A stretch of DNA of 64,000 nt, from positions 115,454,375 through 115,518,374 of the forward strand of contig JARCOQ010000002.1 in assembly GCA_029207755.1 (NCBI GenBank). Direction: 5' to 3'. The position numbers and the translations under genes are program-made. A model generated the notes under the pieces. It saw only the letters and a program-made list of their open reading frames with translations, was not told the origin of the DNA and did not search any database. Each line of letters starts with the position of its first letter. The first letter of the stretch is position 1. The stretch is from Chamaea fasciata. Taxonomy: Eukaryota > Chordata > Aves > Passeriformes > Sylviidae. Shown in pieces: positions 22,718-36,552 of the stretch.

Positions 22718-24282
22718 CTAAATTGAAACAACTTGAAAAGGAAGGTAAAGGGAAGGTGTTTCTTTTCCTGCACTGCTCGGATCCTTGCGAATCCCAGGCT
22801 GAGCCACCATTCCCCACGAAGGCAGGGGCTGCCAGAGGCACTTTGCTGCTGTCATTTCCACATTTCCACGTCCCCAGTCCCGACATCTGGCTGCGGGCCA
22901 AGGCTGAGTGTTCCACAGCCTCTCACAGTCTATAAAACTGCATTTCCCTGCCCATTAGGAGGGGAAGCACTTTCACGTTGCCTCGCTGTAAAAGGCTCGG
23001 GAAGAGCCAATGTTTGCCCTGCCCTCCCTGTGTAATAGTCCGTGTCAAAAAAAAAAAATATTTTAAATTAAAAAAAAAAAAATCCTCCTGACCTCACTCA
23101 GGCAGCATTTGGAAGGGATAATCTAAAAAAAAAAAAAGGGCAAAAAGCCCCCAAACTCTGTGCTGGCTGTTTATTCCAGAGTCCCAAACACCGACCCTGC
23201 AACCTGAGGGGAAAAAAATTCACTTTTCTCTTTTAATTGCTCCTTGTCAAAAAAAAAAAAAAAACAAACAACCTCTGGGGACACAGGGGAGGGGGAAGAG
23301 AGCGGTGGTTCCACCTCGTGTGAGCTCTGAGCCGAGGTCTTCCTTCAACAGCTGCGACTGCGAGCGATTTTCAGAAAAGATCTGTGGCCCAAGTGGTTCA
23401 GCAGCTTCCGAACACCTTCCTGCTGCTCTTTTTTTTGGGTTTTTTTTTTTCATCCTGGAATAAGGGAGGTGAGGGCTCTTGGTCACTCCCAAGCAGAGTG
23501 CTTGTCACAGGGTCACCTCCCGGCCTCGTTTCTCCGTCATTCCATTCTCCGCCTGGAAAAAAGGGTTAATTAACCCGGCCTGGCTTTCCCAGGGGTGAGC
23601 TGAGGAGACTCTGCCCGCTCCGGCGAGGTGTTTAGTGGGGAGCTTCAAAGCAAAGCTAATAAACACCCAAAACACAGGCCGCCCTCACAAAGGCCTTGCC
23701 TGTGCTTTGAGAGCGGCTTGGGAGAAGTATTTACGTTTGTGACGTTCTCCCGACACACTCCTTCACTCGTCTCCCGCACGGCTTCGCTGTCAAACAGGTT
23801 CCGCGCAGGCAGAGAAATAATAAATAGATTTTCTTTTTTTTTTTTTTTTTTTTTCTGGCTGGGTAAAGAGGGACTTTTGGAGCTGCAGCTTGAGGTGACG
23901 GTTGGCTGGCCCTTGGTTCTCAGCGTTTGCCACCCAGAATTGAACCGTAGGCGCGAAACCAGCAGAGTTCTCCCGAGGAAGGAACCCGGCGGTGCTGCTC
24001 TTTCTCTCTCTGCATCCACGAAAACGGAATTTCCTCAAATTCCGTTGGGATGAGGCAGATCTTGACGGTGCCCCTGCGCTCCTGGGAATGCCAGGCTGTG
24101 GAAAAGGAGGCTGAAATGCTCCCAGAATGCAGCTGGATGCTCTGGGGCAGCACAGGGAGGGGTGGGAGGGTCCAAGTTTCCCTCGGTGGACGCAGGGTAT
24201 GAAGACACCTCGGAAATCAGGAGGAATTTTGGATGGCAGAGAGAATTTTGGACAGCAGGAGGGATTTTGTCACAGAACTTTG
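22718..24282. other. RUNX1: Intron sequence without recognised features
   Basis: A runs at 23047-23082 and 23250-23265 and T runs at 23430-23452 and 23832-23855; otherwise unique-looking. No gene or element recognised. Confidence 0.55.
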
Positions 24283-24286
24283 TTAA

Positions 24287-24381
24287 ACATTCCAATGGGC
24301 TTCTCAGGGAGGTTTGGAGTCTCCTCCCTTGGAGATGTCACCTGGATGTGGCACTCAGTGCTCTGGGGTGGGGACAAGGTG
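24287..24381 (+). mobile_element. CR1 LINE 3' fragment, left part of a split copy
   Basis: 'tctcagggaggtttggagtc', 'tcacctggatgtggcactca' and 'ggtggggacaaggtgg' match the intact copy at 45.6 kb up to the point just before its final ~70 bp. The minisatellite follows at once; the missing end reappears at 26262-26335. Confidence 0.8.
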
Positions 24382-26124
24382 GAGATGAGATCCATCTCTT
24401 TGGGGATGAGATCCATCTCTTTGGGGATGAGATCCATCTCTTTGGGGATGGGATCCATCTCTTTGGGGATGAGATCCATCTCTTTGGGGTGAGATCCATC
24501 TCTTTGGGGATGAGATCCATCTCTTTGGGGATGAGATCCATCTCTCTGGGGATGGGATCCATCTCTTTGGGGATGAGATCCATCTCTTTGGGGTGAGATC
24601 CATCTCTTTGGGGTGAGATCCATCTCTTTGGGGATGAGATCCATCTCTCTGGGGATGGGATCCATCTCTTTGGGGATGAGATCCATCTCTTTGGGGTGAG
24701 ATCCATCTCTTTGGGGTGAGATCCATCTCTTTGGGGACGAGATCCATCTCTTTGGGGTGAGATCCGTCTCTTTGGGGATGAGATCCATCTCTTTGGGGAT
24801 GAGATCCATCTCTTTGGGGATGAGATCCATCTCTTTGGGGTGAGATCCGTCTCTTTGGGGATGAGATCCATCTCTTTGGGGATGGGATCCATCTCTTTGG
24901 GGTGAGATCCGTCTCTTTGGGGATGGGATCCATCTCTTTGGGGTGAGATCCACCTCTTTGGGGATGAGATCCATCTCTTTGGGGTGAGATCCGTCTCTTT
25001 GGGGATGAGATCCATCTCTTTGGGGTGAGATCCGTCTCTTTGGGGATGAGATCCATCTCTTTGGGGATGGGATCCATCTCTTTGGGGTGAGATCCGTCTC
25101 TTTGGGGATGGGATCCATCTCTTTGGGGTGAGATCCACCTCTTTGGGGATGAGATCCATCTCTTTGGGGTGAGATCCGTCTCTTTGGGGATGAGATCCAT
25201 CTCTTTGGGGTGAGATCCATCTCTTTGGGGATGGGATCCATCTCTTTGGGGCTGAGATCCATCTCTTTGGGGATGAGATCCATCTCTTTGGGGTGAGATC
25301 CATCTCTTTGGGGATGGGATCCATCTCTTTGGGGATGAGATCCATCTCTTTGGGGTGAGATCCATCTCTTTGGGGATGGGATCCATTTCTTTGGGGATGA
25401 GATCCATCTCTTTGGGGATGAGATCCGTCTCTTTGGGGATGAGATCCATCTCTTTGGGGGTGAGATCCATCTCTTTGGGGATGGGATCCATCTCTTTGGG
25501 GCTGAGATCCATCTCTTTGGGGATGAGATCCATCTCTTTGGGGTGAGATCCGTCTCTTTGGGGATGAGATCCATCTCTTTGGGGATGGGATCCATCTCTT
25601 TGGGGCTGAGATCCATCTCTTTGGGGATGAGATCCATCTCTTTGGGGGTGAGATCCATCTCTTTGGGGGTGAGATCCATCTCTTTGGGGTGAGATCCGTC
25701 TCTTTGGGGATGAGATCCATCTCTTTGGGGTGAGATCCGTCTCTTTGGGGTGAGATCCATCTCTTTGGGGATGAGATCCATCTCTTTGGGGTGAGATCCG
25801 TCTCTTTGGGGATGAGATCCATCTCTTTGGGGTGAGATCCATCTCTTTGGGGATGGGATCCATCTCTTTGGGGTGAGATCCGTCTCTTTGGGGATGAGAT
25901 CCATCTCTTTGGGGATGAGATCCATCTCTTTGGGGGTGAGATCCATCTCTTTGGGGTGAGATCCATCTCTTTGGGGGTGAGATCCATCTCTTTGGGGCTG
26001 AGATCCATCTCTTTGGGGATGAGATCCGTCTCTTTGGGGGTGAGATCCATCTCTTTGGGGGTGAGATCCATCTCTTTGGGGATGAGATCCATCTCTTTGG
26101 AGGTGGGATCCATCTCTTTGGAGC
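24382..26124. repeat. 20/21-bp minisatellite, ~85 copies
   Basis: Unit GATCCATCTCTTTGGGGATGA (21 bp) alternates with a 20-bp form ending GGGGTGA and 21-bp GGGGGTGA or GGGGCTGA variants. Each unit holds the near-palindrome GAGATCCATCTC and one GGGG run. Variants recur in ordered blocks, as in higher-order arrays. The minus strand has no stop in any frame, so three overlapping frames of 591-724 codons appear; these are not genes. Confidence 0.97.
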
Positions 26125-26261
26125 TCTCCTTGGAGATCTTTGGATCTTTGACACACGAGAGCCTTCAAGGAGTGAAAAGAGGAGCTTTCCCAGTGGATGT
26201 TTGGATTTTGGGGAAGCCTGGATGTTCGGATTTGGGAAGCCTGGCAGGTTTTAAGGGGTAC
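26125..26261 (+). repeat. Single unit related to the 29.1-31.0 kb array
   Basis: 'tccttggagatctttggatc', 'tttgacacacgagagccttc', 'aaggagtgaaaagaggagct' and 'gcctggcaggttttaagggg' match units of the 29.15-30.98 kb array closely. The minisatellite unit TCCATCTCTTTGGGG is the first part of this larger unit. Confidence 0.85.
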
Positions 26262-26335
26262 AGGGCACAGCTGGGACTCCATGGACTGGGAGGGCTTTGC
26301 CAACCTCAGGGATTCTTGGAATTCTGTGAGACCTG
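26262..26335 (+). mobile_element. CR1 LINE 3' terminus, right part of a split copy
   Basis: 'gggactccatggactgggag', 'ggctttgccaacctcaggga' and 'ttcttggaattctgtg' complete the CR1 end that stops at 24381. Confidence 0.8.
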
Positions 26336-27270
26336 AGACCCTCCCACCAGCCTGGGAGCAGCCTGCAGGGTTCAGGAGAGGTGGGAGGGGAAGGGGAGGT
26401 CCCAGGGGCTCCAACTTGGCCTTCAAGTTTGAGGAGATGTCCAAGGAGAATCAGAAATCAGGGATAAATGCCAGCGTGAGGCTGCAGCTGGAAGGATGTG
26501 GCTCTTGGCTCGGCCAGCCCTGGGCTGAGCCTGCTGGAGCTTAAAATAATCCCCCTGGATGAGGGATTTTACACATCCCGTGGTGTGGCTCCACACGTTG
26601 GCCTTCACATCCAGGGTCAGGAGCCCAAGGCTTGAGGAACTTCCAGAGGTTTTTTCTCCGCTGACAAATGCAGCGTTTGCTCCTCACCAACCAGAACGTC
26701 AGATAAAAAAGTCCTTTTCATCTGCCTTTGCTTCTCTCCCCCTTTTTTTTTTATTTCTATTTTTTTTAAGCCCTAATGGGTGTCTTTAATGACAAAACCG
26801 CTGCAGTATAATATGTCTTTTTATATTTTAATTCCTCCCCCCCCCCACCCCTCCTCCCCTTGGGATAATTTACGGCACAGTGTGGAACCTGAGACAGTTC
26901 GAGCTGTGCCAAAAGGGCCCTGGCAAAGGGGAAGAAACGCCGAGCCACTGAGATTTGGAGCCATAAGACGAGTTATAAAATTTAATTTTAGAAATGCAGC
27001 TACTGGGAACTGCTTTTAAATGCACATTTTCCTTTTAGTGCATGAAATGGGCCTGTGTCTTGATTGAGCTGTCAGGGTGGCTTGAAAGAGTTCTCTGTAG
27101 AGGAAGGGGCCTGCAGGGCTCTGCAGAGAACTTTTTGCTGCTTATTCAGTGATATTCAGCATTGAGAGAGGGATTTTTCGGAATGTTTATGGATTAAATG
27201 CTAAGGGGGGACAGTGTGGAATAAGGAAGAGTGGATAAAAAAAGGAAAAGGATGCTGACTTTTTATATAA
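26336..27270. other. RUNX1: Intron sequence without recognised features
   Basis: Unique-looking sequence with T runs (26740-26770) and a C run near 26837-26847. No gene recognised. Confidence 0.55.
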
Positions 27271-27271
27271 T

Positions 27272-27540
27272 CACTGGATGGTTTGGGTTGAAAGAGACCT
27301 TAAAGATCATCCCATTCCAGCCCTGCCATGGGCAGGGACACTTCCCACTGTCCCCAATGTCCAACCTGGCCTTGGGCACTGCCAGGGATCCAGGGGCAGC
27401 CACAGCAAATCTGGGAATTCCATCCCAGCCCCTCCTCACCCTCCCAGGGAACAATTCCTCCCCAATATCCCATCCAACCCTTCCTTTTTTACCTTAAGGC
27501 CATTCCCCTTTTCCTTGTCACAAGTTCCCCTGCTTCTTCA
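27272..27540 (-). mobile_element. CR1 LINE 3' fragment
   Basis: 'ggatggtttgggttgaaaga', 'gggcactgccagggatccag' and 'ccacagcaaatctgggaatt' in order; truncated at about 27540. Confidence 0.9.
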
Positions 27541-27704
27541 GGGGAACAAGTAGAAAAATGAAGGTGTTTGACCTCTGGGCTGGAGATTTGAGCTGCATTC
27601 CTGGCAGGACACAACAGTGTCCGATGGAAAGGAGGACAAAAGATAAGGCACAAAGGTCCGTGAGGCAGCTGATGTCCTGAGACAAATCGAATGTGCAGAA
27701 ATCG

Positions 27705-27873
27705 TGGAATCATAGAATAGAATCATGGAATATCCGGAGATGGAATAAACCCACAGGGATCATCCTGCCCAGCCCCTGGTCCGGCCCAGACCCCCCAACA
27801 ATCCCCCCTGGGCATCCCTGGAGCACTGTCCAAAGGCTCCTGGAGCTCTGGCAGCCTCGGGGCCTTTGAAAAT
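27705..27873 (-). mobile_element. CR1 LINE 3' fragment
   Basis: 'gaatcatagaatagaatcat' terminus, then 'acccacagggatcatcctgc', 'ggctcctggagctctggcag'. Same subfamily as the + copies at 46.5 and 48.6 kb. It abuts an oppositely oriented copy. Confidence 0.85.
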
Positions 27874-28195
27874 GCTGGGAGAGCTGGGAATGTTCAGCCT
27901 GGACAGGAGAAGCTTTGGGCTGAGCTCAGGGTGGCCTTGCAGGGCCTGAAGGAGCCCCAGGAAACCTGGAGAGGGACAATTCCCAAGGCATGGAGGGACA
28001 GGACACAGGGAACGGCTTCACACTGAAAAATGATGGGTTTAGATCAGATATTAGGAAAAGTTTCCTCCCTGGCAGGGTGGGGAGGTTCTAGAATAGAATT
28101 CTCAGATTTGCTGTGGCTGCCCCTGGATCCCTGGCAGTGTCCAAGGCCAGGTTGGACACTGGGGCTTGGAGCAGCCTGGGACAGTGGAAATGTGT
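27874..28195 (+). mobile_element. CR1 LINE 3' fragment lacking its terminus
   Basis: 'gttcagcctggacaggagaa', 'ggcctgaaggagccccagga', 'ctggatccctggcagtgtcc' and 'ggagcagcctgggacagtgg', then breaks off before the usual 3' end. Confidence 0.85.
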
Positions 28196-30983
<2,788 letters not shown>

Positions 30984-31797
30984 GTCGTCCCAGCATCAGC
31001 TCACGGGTTTTGTTTGCCTCGTAACACTCGCAAAACCACTGTTGTCTTGCAAAGCCAGGCCTTGTTCCAGGTGTATTTCCAAGTGGATTTTTGGCCATGG
31101 GTGTGCTGGAGAACGAGGGAAATACTGTCAAAACCTTGCTTTGACCTCTCCCAGGAAGGCAGCAGCAAAGAGAGCTTTGCAAAGTGCTTCCTCCCCCCAG
31201 AATTACCTCTGAGCGCTGAGACTTTCTCAGGACAGGCTGCTTTGGGAGGTATTTCTGTGGCTGGTGGTTTTCCAGGGGGTTTTGTTGGAATGAAAACATG
31301 CCAAAGGGGTCACTCAGGGGGCTGATTTCCTCCCAGGCTCGGATGAAACGGAGTCATCCAGCTTGGAATCTTCTCGGGCATCCCCTAGTGCTGAGTCTGT
31401 CCCTGCTAAAATTCCTGCTGGAATTTGGGCAGTGGGTCAGGTCACTGAGCCGTTCCCATCAAAAATGCAGATTCATGGGGAGATGGACCCAAAAAAGTGG
31501 GAGAATGTTGGTTTTAGCAGGTGCTGTTCCTAACAGAGTTTTCCTGTCCTCTTCCAAGCAGAAGGAAATGGGCTCAGTCAAGGTTCTCTGCTGGGGTTTT
31601 GGAGAGGAATAGTCACAGGGAATCAGGAGAAGTTCTTATTTTGGGATTTATTCCTGAGAGCAGGGTGCTCTTTCCTGCAGGCAGGAAAGGTTTTCACTCA
31701 CCTCAGGCAACACTTGACACTCTCCTTTATTCCCAGGGCTTTGGAAGGTCCGTGGCTTAGTGGAATTGTTGCAAACCTGCTGGGTTTGGGTTTTTTT
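30984..31797. other. RUNX1: Intron sequence without recognised features
   Basis: Unique-looking sequence; no gene, RNA or element signature noticed. Confidence 0.5.
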
Positions 31798-32045
31798 TGG
31801 GAATCATAGAATCAGGGAATGGTTTGGGTTGGAAAGGACCTTAAAGATGATTTAGTTTCAACCCGAACCATGGGCAGGGACGCCTTCCACTATCCCAGGT
31901 TGCTCCAAGCCCAGTCCAAGCTGGCCTTGGACACTTCCAAGGATGGGGCAGCCACAAAATTCTGTGGGCAACCCGTGCCTTCCTCACAGGGAAGATTTTC
32001 TCCCCGGAATCCCAGTCTAACCATACTGAACCCTACTGATTTTTC
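31798..32045 (-). mobile_element. CR1 LINE 3' fragment
   Basis: 'gaatcatagaatcagggaat', 'ggtttgggttggaaaggacc', 'ttggacacttccaaggatgg' and 'cctcacagggaagatttt'; a more diverged copy. Confidence 0.88.
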
Positions 32046-33440
32046 TGCTAAAAATCAATGATTTATCATGTGCTGTACAAAACAAAAAGAAATTGGAAAG
32101 AAGCACAGCTCCTTCCCCTTGCTGGAGCAATTCCAGGTCAGCTCGGATGAAGGATCCAACCCCTTCACATGCCCCTCACTTTTGCAGGGTAAACCATGGT
32201 GGGTTTCTCCTGCTCACAGCTCAGTTCCTATTAAAAAAAAAAAAAAAAAAAAAAAAAGAAAACCACACAAATTTTATTGTAGGTTGCTATAAAAAACACT
32301 CAAATGTTTTTTGTGGGTTCCCATAAAGAAGCCCCCAAATTTTATTGTGGCTGCTCAGCAGCCAGAGCAGACGTGGGTGGAGGTATCGGTGGCAGCCTCA
32401 CATCCTTCAGCTCCTTGGGAACACCTTCTGCTCGGCAAAATATCAGCTTTAACACCCAGGGTCCCTCTTCCCTGCCTCCCTGCGGAATTCCTGATGGGTT
32501 CTGTGGGAAATCCAGGCACAGAAAATTCCCAAAACCTCGTGCATGCAGGCCCAAATACAGCAGAGAACACAGGGTTGGACTTGAGGCCTCAGAAAAGGCT
32601 TCCAGGTCTAGAGACCAGAAGCAAGAATGTGGATTTGTAGTTCGAGCAGAGCCAGATTAAGCCAGGCAGTGAAAAGTTTTAAAGCTTTAAAGTTAAGATA
32701 TAGAAGTAGTTATAAAAGTAATAAGAAGCTTTAAGGTGCAGTTCTGTAGGATTGTGTGTCGCTCTAGGATTTGATTTTAAAAATCCACACTCAAAATCCA
32801 AGTTCAATTGGCCATTGGTGTGAAAGTGGAAACAATCTGTGTGGCAGCAGATCGTTGGCTAATAAACCTTTAAAACTCCTTGTAACCTGTGCTCTTGTGA
32901 CCACTGGCCACGAACTCCTGGTGTTTGTGGTGAAGACGTTCTCACTCCTTGAGGCTGAGGCAACAAATCATGTTTTAAGACGTCTCCCAGTGGTCCCATC
33001 TCTCTTAAAATTCCCGATGGGTTTTTCCTGCTGGAAATAGCTGGAATAGCTGGAGGAGGTGGTTGGGCTTTGCTGTTTCAAACAGGATTTAATGTGTTTC
33101 ACCTGTGGCTGTAGCTCAGCCATGGATGTTTCCTCGCGGATGTTCTCCTCTTCTCCTGGTTCCACTTTCCCTCCCGAAGGTGTGTTATCCACTGAGGATG
33201 GAATTGGGGAGGTTTGCAGTGGTTATCAGGAAAATAAACCCCAAATTGAAGCCTCTCTCATTTACCTGTTGCCATCATCACCTTTTAACTTCCAGGGCTC
33301 ATCTTTTCAGGGTCACCTTAGCACAGCAGGAAAAAAAAAAGGGAAAAAAACTCCAGGACCATTGTTTTTTTTTCCCTCGGTGATCAGAGTGTGGTTGGAT
33401 TAGGGTTGATCTCCTGTGTGAGCTGGGACATTTCATTTTT
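32046..33440. other. RUNX1: Intron sequence with an A run and a possible LTR
   Basis: An A run lies at 32231-32258. The possible LTR (32628-32966) is listed separately. The remaining sequence to 33440 shows no recognised feature. Confidence 0.5.
32628..32966 (+). mobile_element. Possible solo LTR of an endogenous retrovirus
   Basis: The stretch begins TGTGG and could end CAACA. Between these lie a characteristic A/G/T-rich block ('gatatagaagtagttataaa', 'aagctttaaggtgc') and an AATAAA at about 32861, followed by a GT-rich 'ctgtgctcttgtgacc', as in an LTR R/U5. No convincing target-site duplication and no internal viral genes were seen. The assignment is tentative. Confidence 0.3.
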
Positions 33441-33520
33441 TTCTATTATTATTATTATTATTATTATTGTTATTATTACTATTATTGTTATTGTTGTTGT
33501 TGTTGTTTGTTTGTTTATTC
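33441..33520. repeat. (ATT)n/(GTT)n microsatellite
   Basis: About 26 trinucleotide units, ATT passing into GTT then TTTG. Confidence 0.95.
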
Positions 33521-33561
33521 AGTTTCAGAGCAGAGGCTTCCAAAACAAGGGAGGGAAGGGA

Positions 33562-33958
33562 GAATGAGGAAAGGCTGGCACAGCTGGGATTGTTCAGCCT
33601 GGACAGGAGAAGCTTTGGGCTGAGCTCAGGGTGGCCTTGCAGGGCCTGAAGGAGCCCCAGGAAACCTGGAGAGAGACAATTCCCAAGGCACGGAGGGACA
33701 GGACACAGGGAATGGCTTCCCAGTGCTAGAAGGGAGGTTTATATTGGATATTAGGAAGGAATTGTTCCCTGGGATGGCAGTGAGGGTCTAGAATGGAATT
33801 CCCAGATTTGCTGTGGCTGCCCCTGGATCCCTGGCAGTGCCCAAGGCCAGGTTGGACACTGGGGACAGTGGGAGGTGTCCCTGCCCATGGCAGGGGGTGG
33901 AACAAAATGATCTTTGAGATCCCTTCCAACCCAAACCAGTCTGGGATTCTGTGATTCC
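33562..33958 (+). mobile_element. CR1 LINE 3' fragment
   Basis: 'ggctggcacagctgggattg' through 'ggcctgaaggagccccagga', 'ctggatccctggcagtgccc' to the terminus 'gtctgggattctgtgattcc'. Complete at its 3' end. Confidence 0.93.
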
Positions 33959-35155
33959 AGGAGAACCAAAACCATCCTGAACATCTCATTTCACACCTTC
34001 CTGCCCGTTTTGCATCCTGCAGCATTTCTCAGTTGGGGAGAGCACAAAATCCTTTCCGTAGGACCAAACCCCCGTCCACTGCTGAACTCCAAGCAATATC
34101 CCAAAATTTTGCTTTAACTCCCACCAGTAGGAACCACGAGTTGATGCTCCACTCATCCAAACCCACTCGTCTTTTTTTAATAAAAACAAAACCAAAACTA
34201 AAATCGACATCTCAGAGCAGTTCTTGGACTGCAAGGGGCAGGTTGCCATGCCACCAAACCACTGTTTATTTGTTGAGGTTTTCAGCTAGAAAAGGACTGA
34301 GGGCAATTTTAACTTCCTATTTGAGCGAGCCTCGAAGGGGAGAACAAAACCACTTGTGTCACGGATTCAAATCCACGTTAAGGGTGGAATTCAGAGCCCA
34401 TAAATGGCTTTAATCGAGTTTTCCGCTTCTTTCATATCACAAGGAGGGAGCCACGTCCACCTGTTCCCTTGGAAGTTTTAACCATGGCCAATTCCCAGAC
34501 CAAAGGGGAGCAGGAGGGGAGGAAAATCTTCCACCACATGGTTTGAGTTGAGAGATTATTTTGTGCCAGGACCGAGTGTAAAGTGTCAAAGGGTTTGACC
34601 TCCACGCCCAGAAAAAGGAGATTCCGACCTCAACTCACCCCTTCCTTTGTGAAGAGGGGGGGGGAAAAAAAAACCCACCAGGCAGAGCCACGCGAGCTGT
34701 GCTGAGGGGTTTAAAACCTTGAGAAGACTCTACATTACGAATATAAATTCAAAATGTAAATCTGAAACTGAACTATAAATACAAATTTAAAATATAAATT
34801 TTAAACCGAACTATAAATTTACTTTTATAATAAATGTAAATCTATCTGTGTATTAAGGTCGAGTTTCTCCCAACAGCGGCCCGCTAAATCCGCAATTCCC
34901 TAATTTTACGGTGGTCCAAGTTAACCAGAGTGGGGTAATTCCAAAAAAAAAAAAGTTCCGAGCATAAGGTTCCTTTACAGCAGAATATTTTTTGGCGGGG
35001 CCAACGGAAATATTTGAAAATTCAGGCCCAGAAGATTCTTGTGGAGGCAGCGATGTGGAGTTAAGAAATTGCGTAAATAAATGGGGGGGTCAGGAATATC
35101 ATCCAAAAATGTGCAATTAAATTACTTTTTTTTTTTTTTAAATTAGCCCACAAAA
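33959..35155. other. RUNX1: Intron sequence without recognised genes
   Basis: Unique-looking. An AT-rich stretch at 34735-34850 repeats 'ctataaat' and 'aaatttaaaatataaa' motifs. No element identified. Confidence 0.5.
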
Positions 35156-35285
35156 TGTTCACAGAATCACAGACCAAAAAAAAATGGTTTGGGTTGGAAA
35201 AGAACCTTAAAACCAAGCAGGGAAACCTCCCCTGGTCCAGGTTGCTCCAAGCCCCATCCAAACCTGGCCTGGAATATTCTTCACT
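35156..35285 (-). mobile_element. CR1 LINE 3'-end fragment
   Basis: 'ttcacagaatcacagacc', 'atggtttgggttggaaaaga', 'ccaggttgctccaagcccca' with an A run expanded inside the terminus. Confidence 0.8.
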
Positions 35286-36103
35286 GTTTTCCAGCTGTTT
35301 GTTGTTGGTTTCACCTGGGGATTTATTAATTATTTACTGAAAAATATATTAAATCAAGTTATTTCCTCCAGGGAAAAACAAATAATCACTTGAAGCTACA
35401 CCTCTGATTCTTTTTTTAGGCTTTTGATAACCTTCAAATACCTGAGTTTGTTTTGTTTTGTTTTTTTTTTTAAAGCAAACTTTGTAACCTTAGATGTTCG
35501 GTTCCCCACTTTTATGACCAAATCTAAAATCCCTGGAAACGAGAGGCTGGAATAAAACTGCTGACAGCTCTTGAAGGGAAGAATTAGCCCTGAATGCAAA
35601 GCGAGGGAGATCATTTAAAGCTCAGCCCTTTGAATTAACACCAAACAGGAGGGCTGAGGGATTATTTTGTTAACGAGCCGGCCTTTTGTCTTCCTCCAGG
35701 TGCACCACACTTTGTTTTAAGAGACATTTCAAGGTCCTTGCTATCGGGATCTTGGACAAAAAAAAAACCAAAACCAGAAAAAACCCACAGCCTGGGTTTA
35801 TCAGGGTTCCCAGGAACCGGTGAAAAGCAGGAGAGTCAAGGGCAGCGCTGAAACCGGGGAATTACAGCAGCTTTGTTCCCTCTCCGCCTGCATCCAGCCC
35901 CAATTTTTAATATTTCTGGTTTTAATTTCGCTTCATGAGCTGTGCTTTAATAGAATCAGAAGAATTTGCAGCGTTTCAGAAGGGATTTGATGGGGTTGTC
36001 ACTCTGCCCCCACGCTTTGCTGCTGGAAAATGCAGTTTCCAAGTGATTTTGGGGCATTGGGATTGAAGTGCTCGCAGGTCCCGGACAGATTCAGAGCCTC
36101 CCA
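35286..36103. other. RUNX1: Intron sequence without recognised features
   Basis: AT-rich, unique-looking; no signature noticed. Confidence 0.5.
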
Positions 36104-36552
36104 GGGTCAGGGAATTCCCAGCTCCTCATGTGTAGGTTAAAAACTGATCCATTTCCATTCCCTTTGGACACCAGGATCAGAGAATTCCCAGCTCTTCCCG
36201 TTGTGCCACGGGATAAAAACTGATCTATTTCCATTCCCTTTGGACACCAGGATCAGAAAATTCCCAGCTCTTCCCGTTGTGCCATGGGTTAGAAACTGAT
36301 CTATTTCCATTCCCTTTGGCCACCAGGATCAGAGAATTCCCAGCTCTTCCCGTTGTGCCATGGGTTAGAAACTGATCTATTTCCATTCCCTTTGGCCACC
36401 AGGATCAGAGAATTCCCAGCTCTTCCCGTTGTGCCATGAGTTAGAAACTGATCTATTTCCATTCCCTTTGGCCACCAGGATCAGAGAATTCCCAGCTCTT
36501 CCCGTTGTGCCATGGGTTAGAAACTGATCTATTTCCATTCCCTTTGGACACT
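36104..36552. repeat. 76-bp tandem repeat, about six copies
   Basis: Units begin GATCAGAGAATTCCCAGC at 36175, 36251, 36327, 36403 and 36479, with a shorter first copy near 36104. Copies differ by a few bases (CCACGGGATAAA versus CCATGGGTTAGA). The exact 76-bp phasing implies recent amplification. Confidence 0.95.

Noticed and set aside
21909..22916. 335-codon minus frame rich in FILFYFILFY, resembling a membrane protein
   Set aside because: Product of the pentanucleotide array; hydrophobicity comes from TTTTA/TTCTA repeats.
24382..26124. Regular short repeats suggesting a CRISPR array
   Set aside because: Units are contiguous without unique spacers, in a vertebrate intron.
24382..26124. Stable G-quadruplex formation in the minisatellite
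   Set aside because: GGGG runs are ~16-17 bases apart, much longer than usual loops; unlike the 55.5-kb array this is not a convincing candidate.
24270..26444. 724-codon minus-strand open frame rich in PKEMDLI/QRDGSHP
   Set aside because: It is the translation of the 20/21-bp minisatellite. All three minus frames are open and none shows gene structure.
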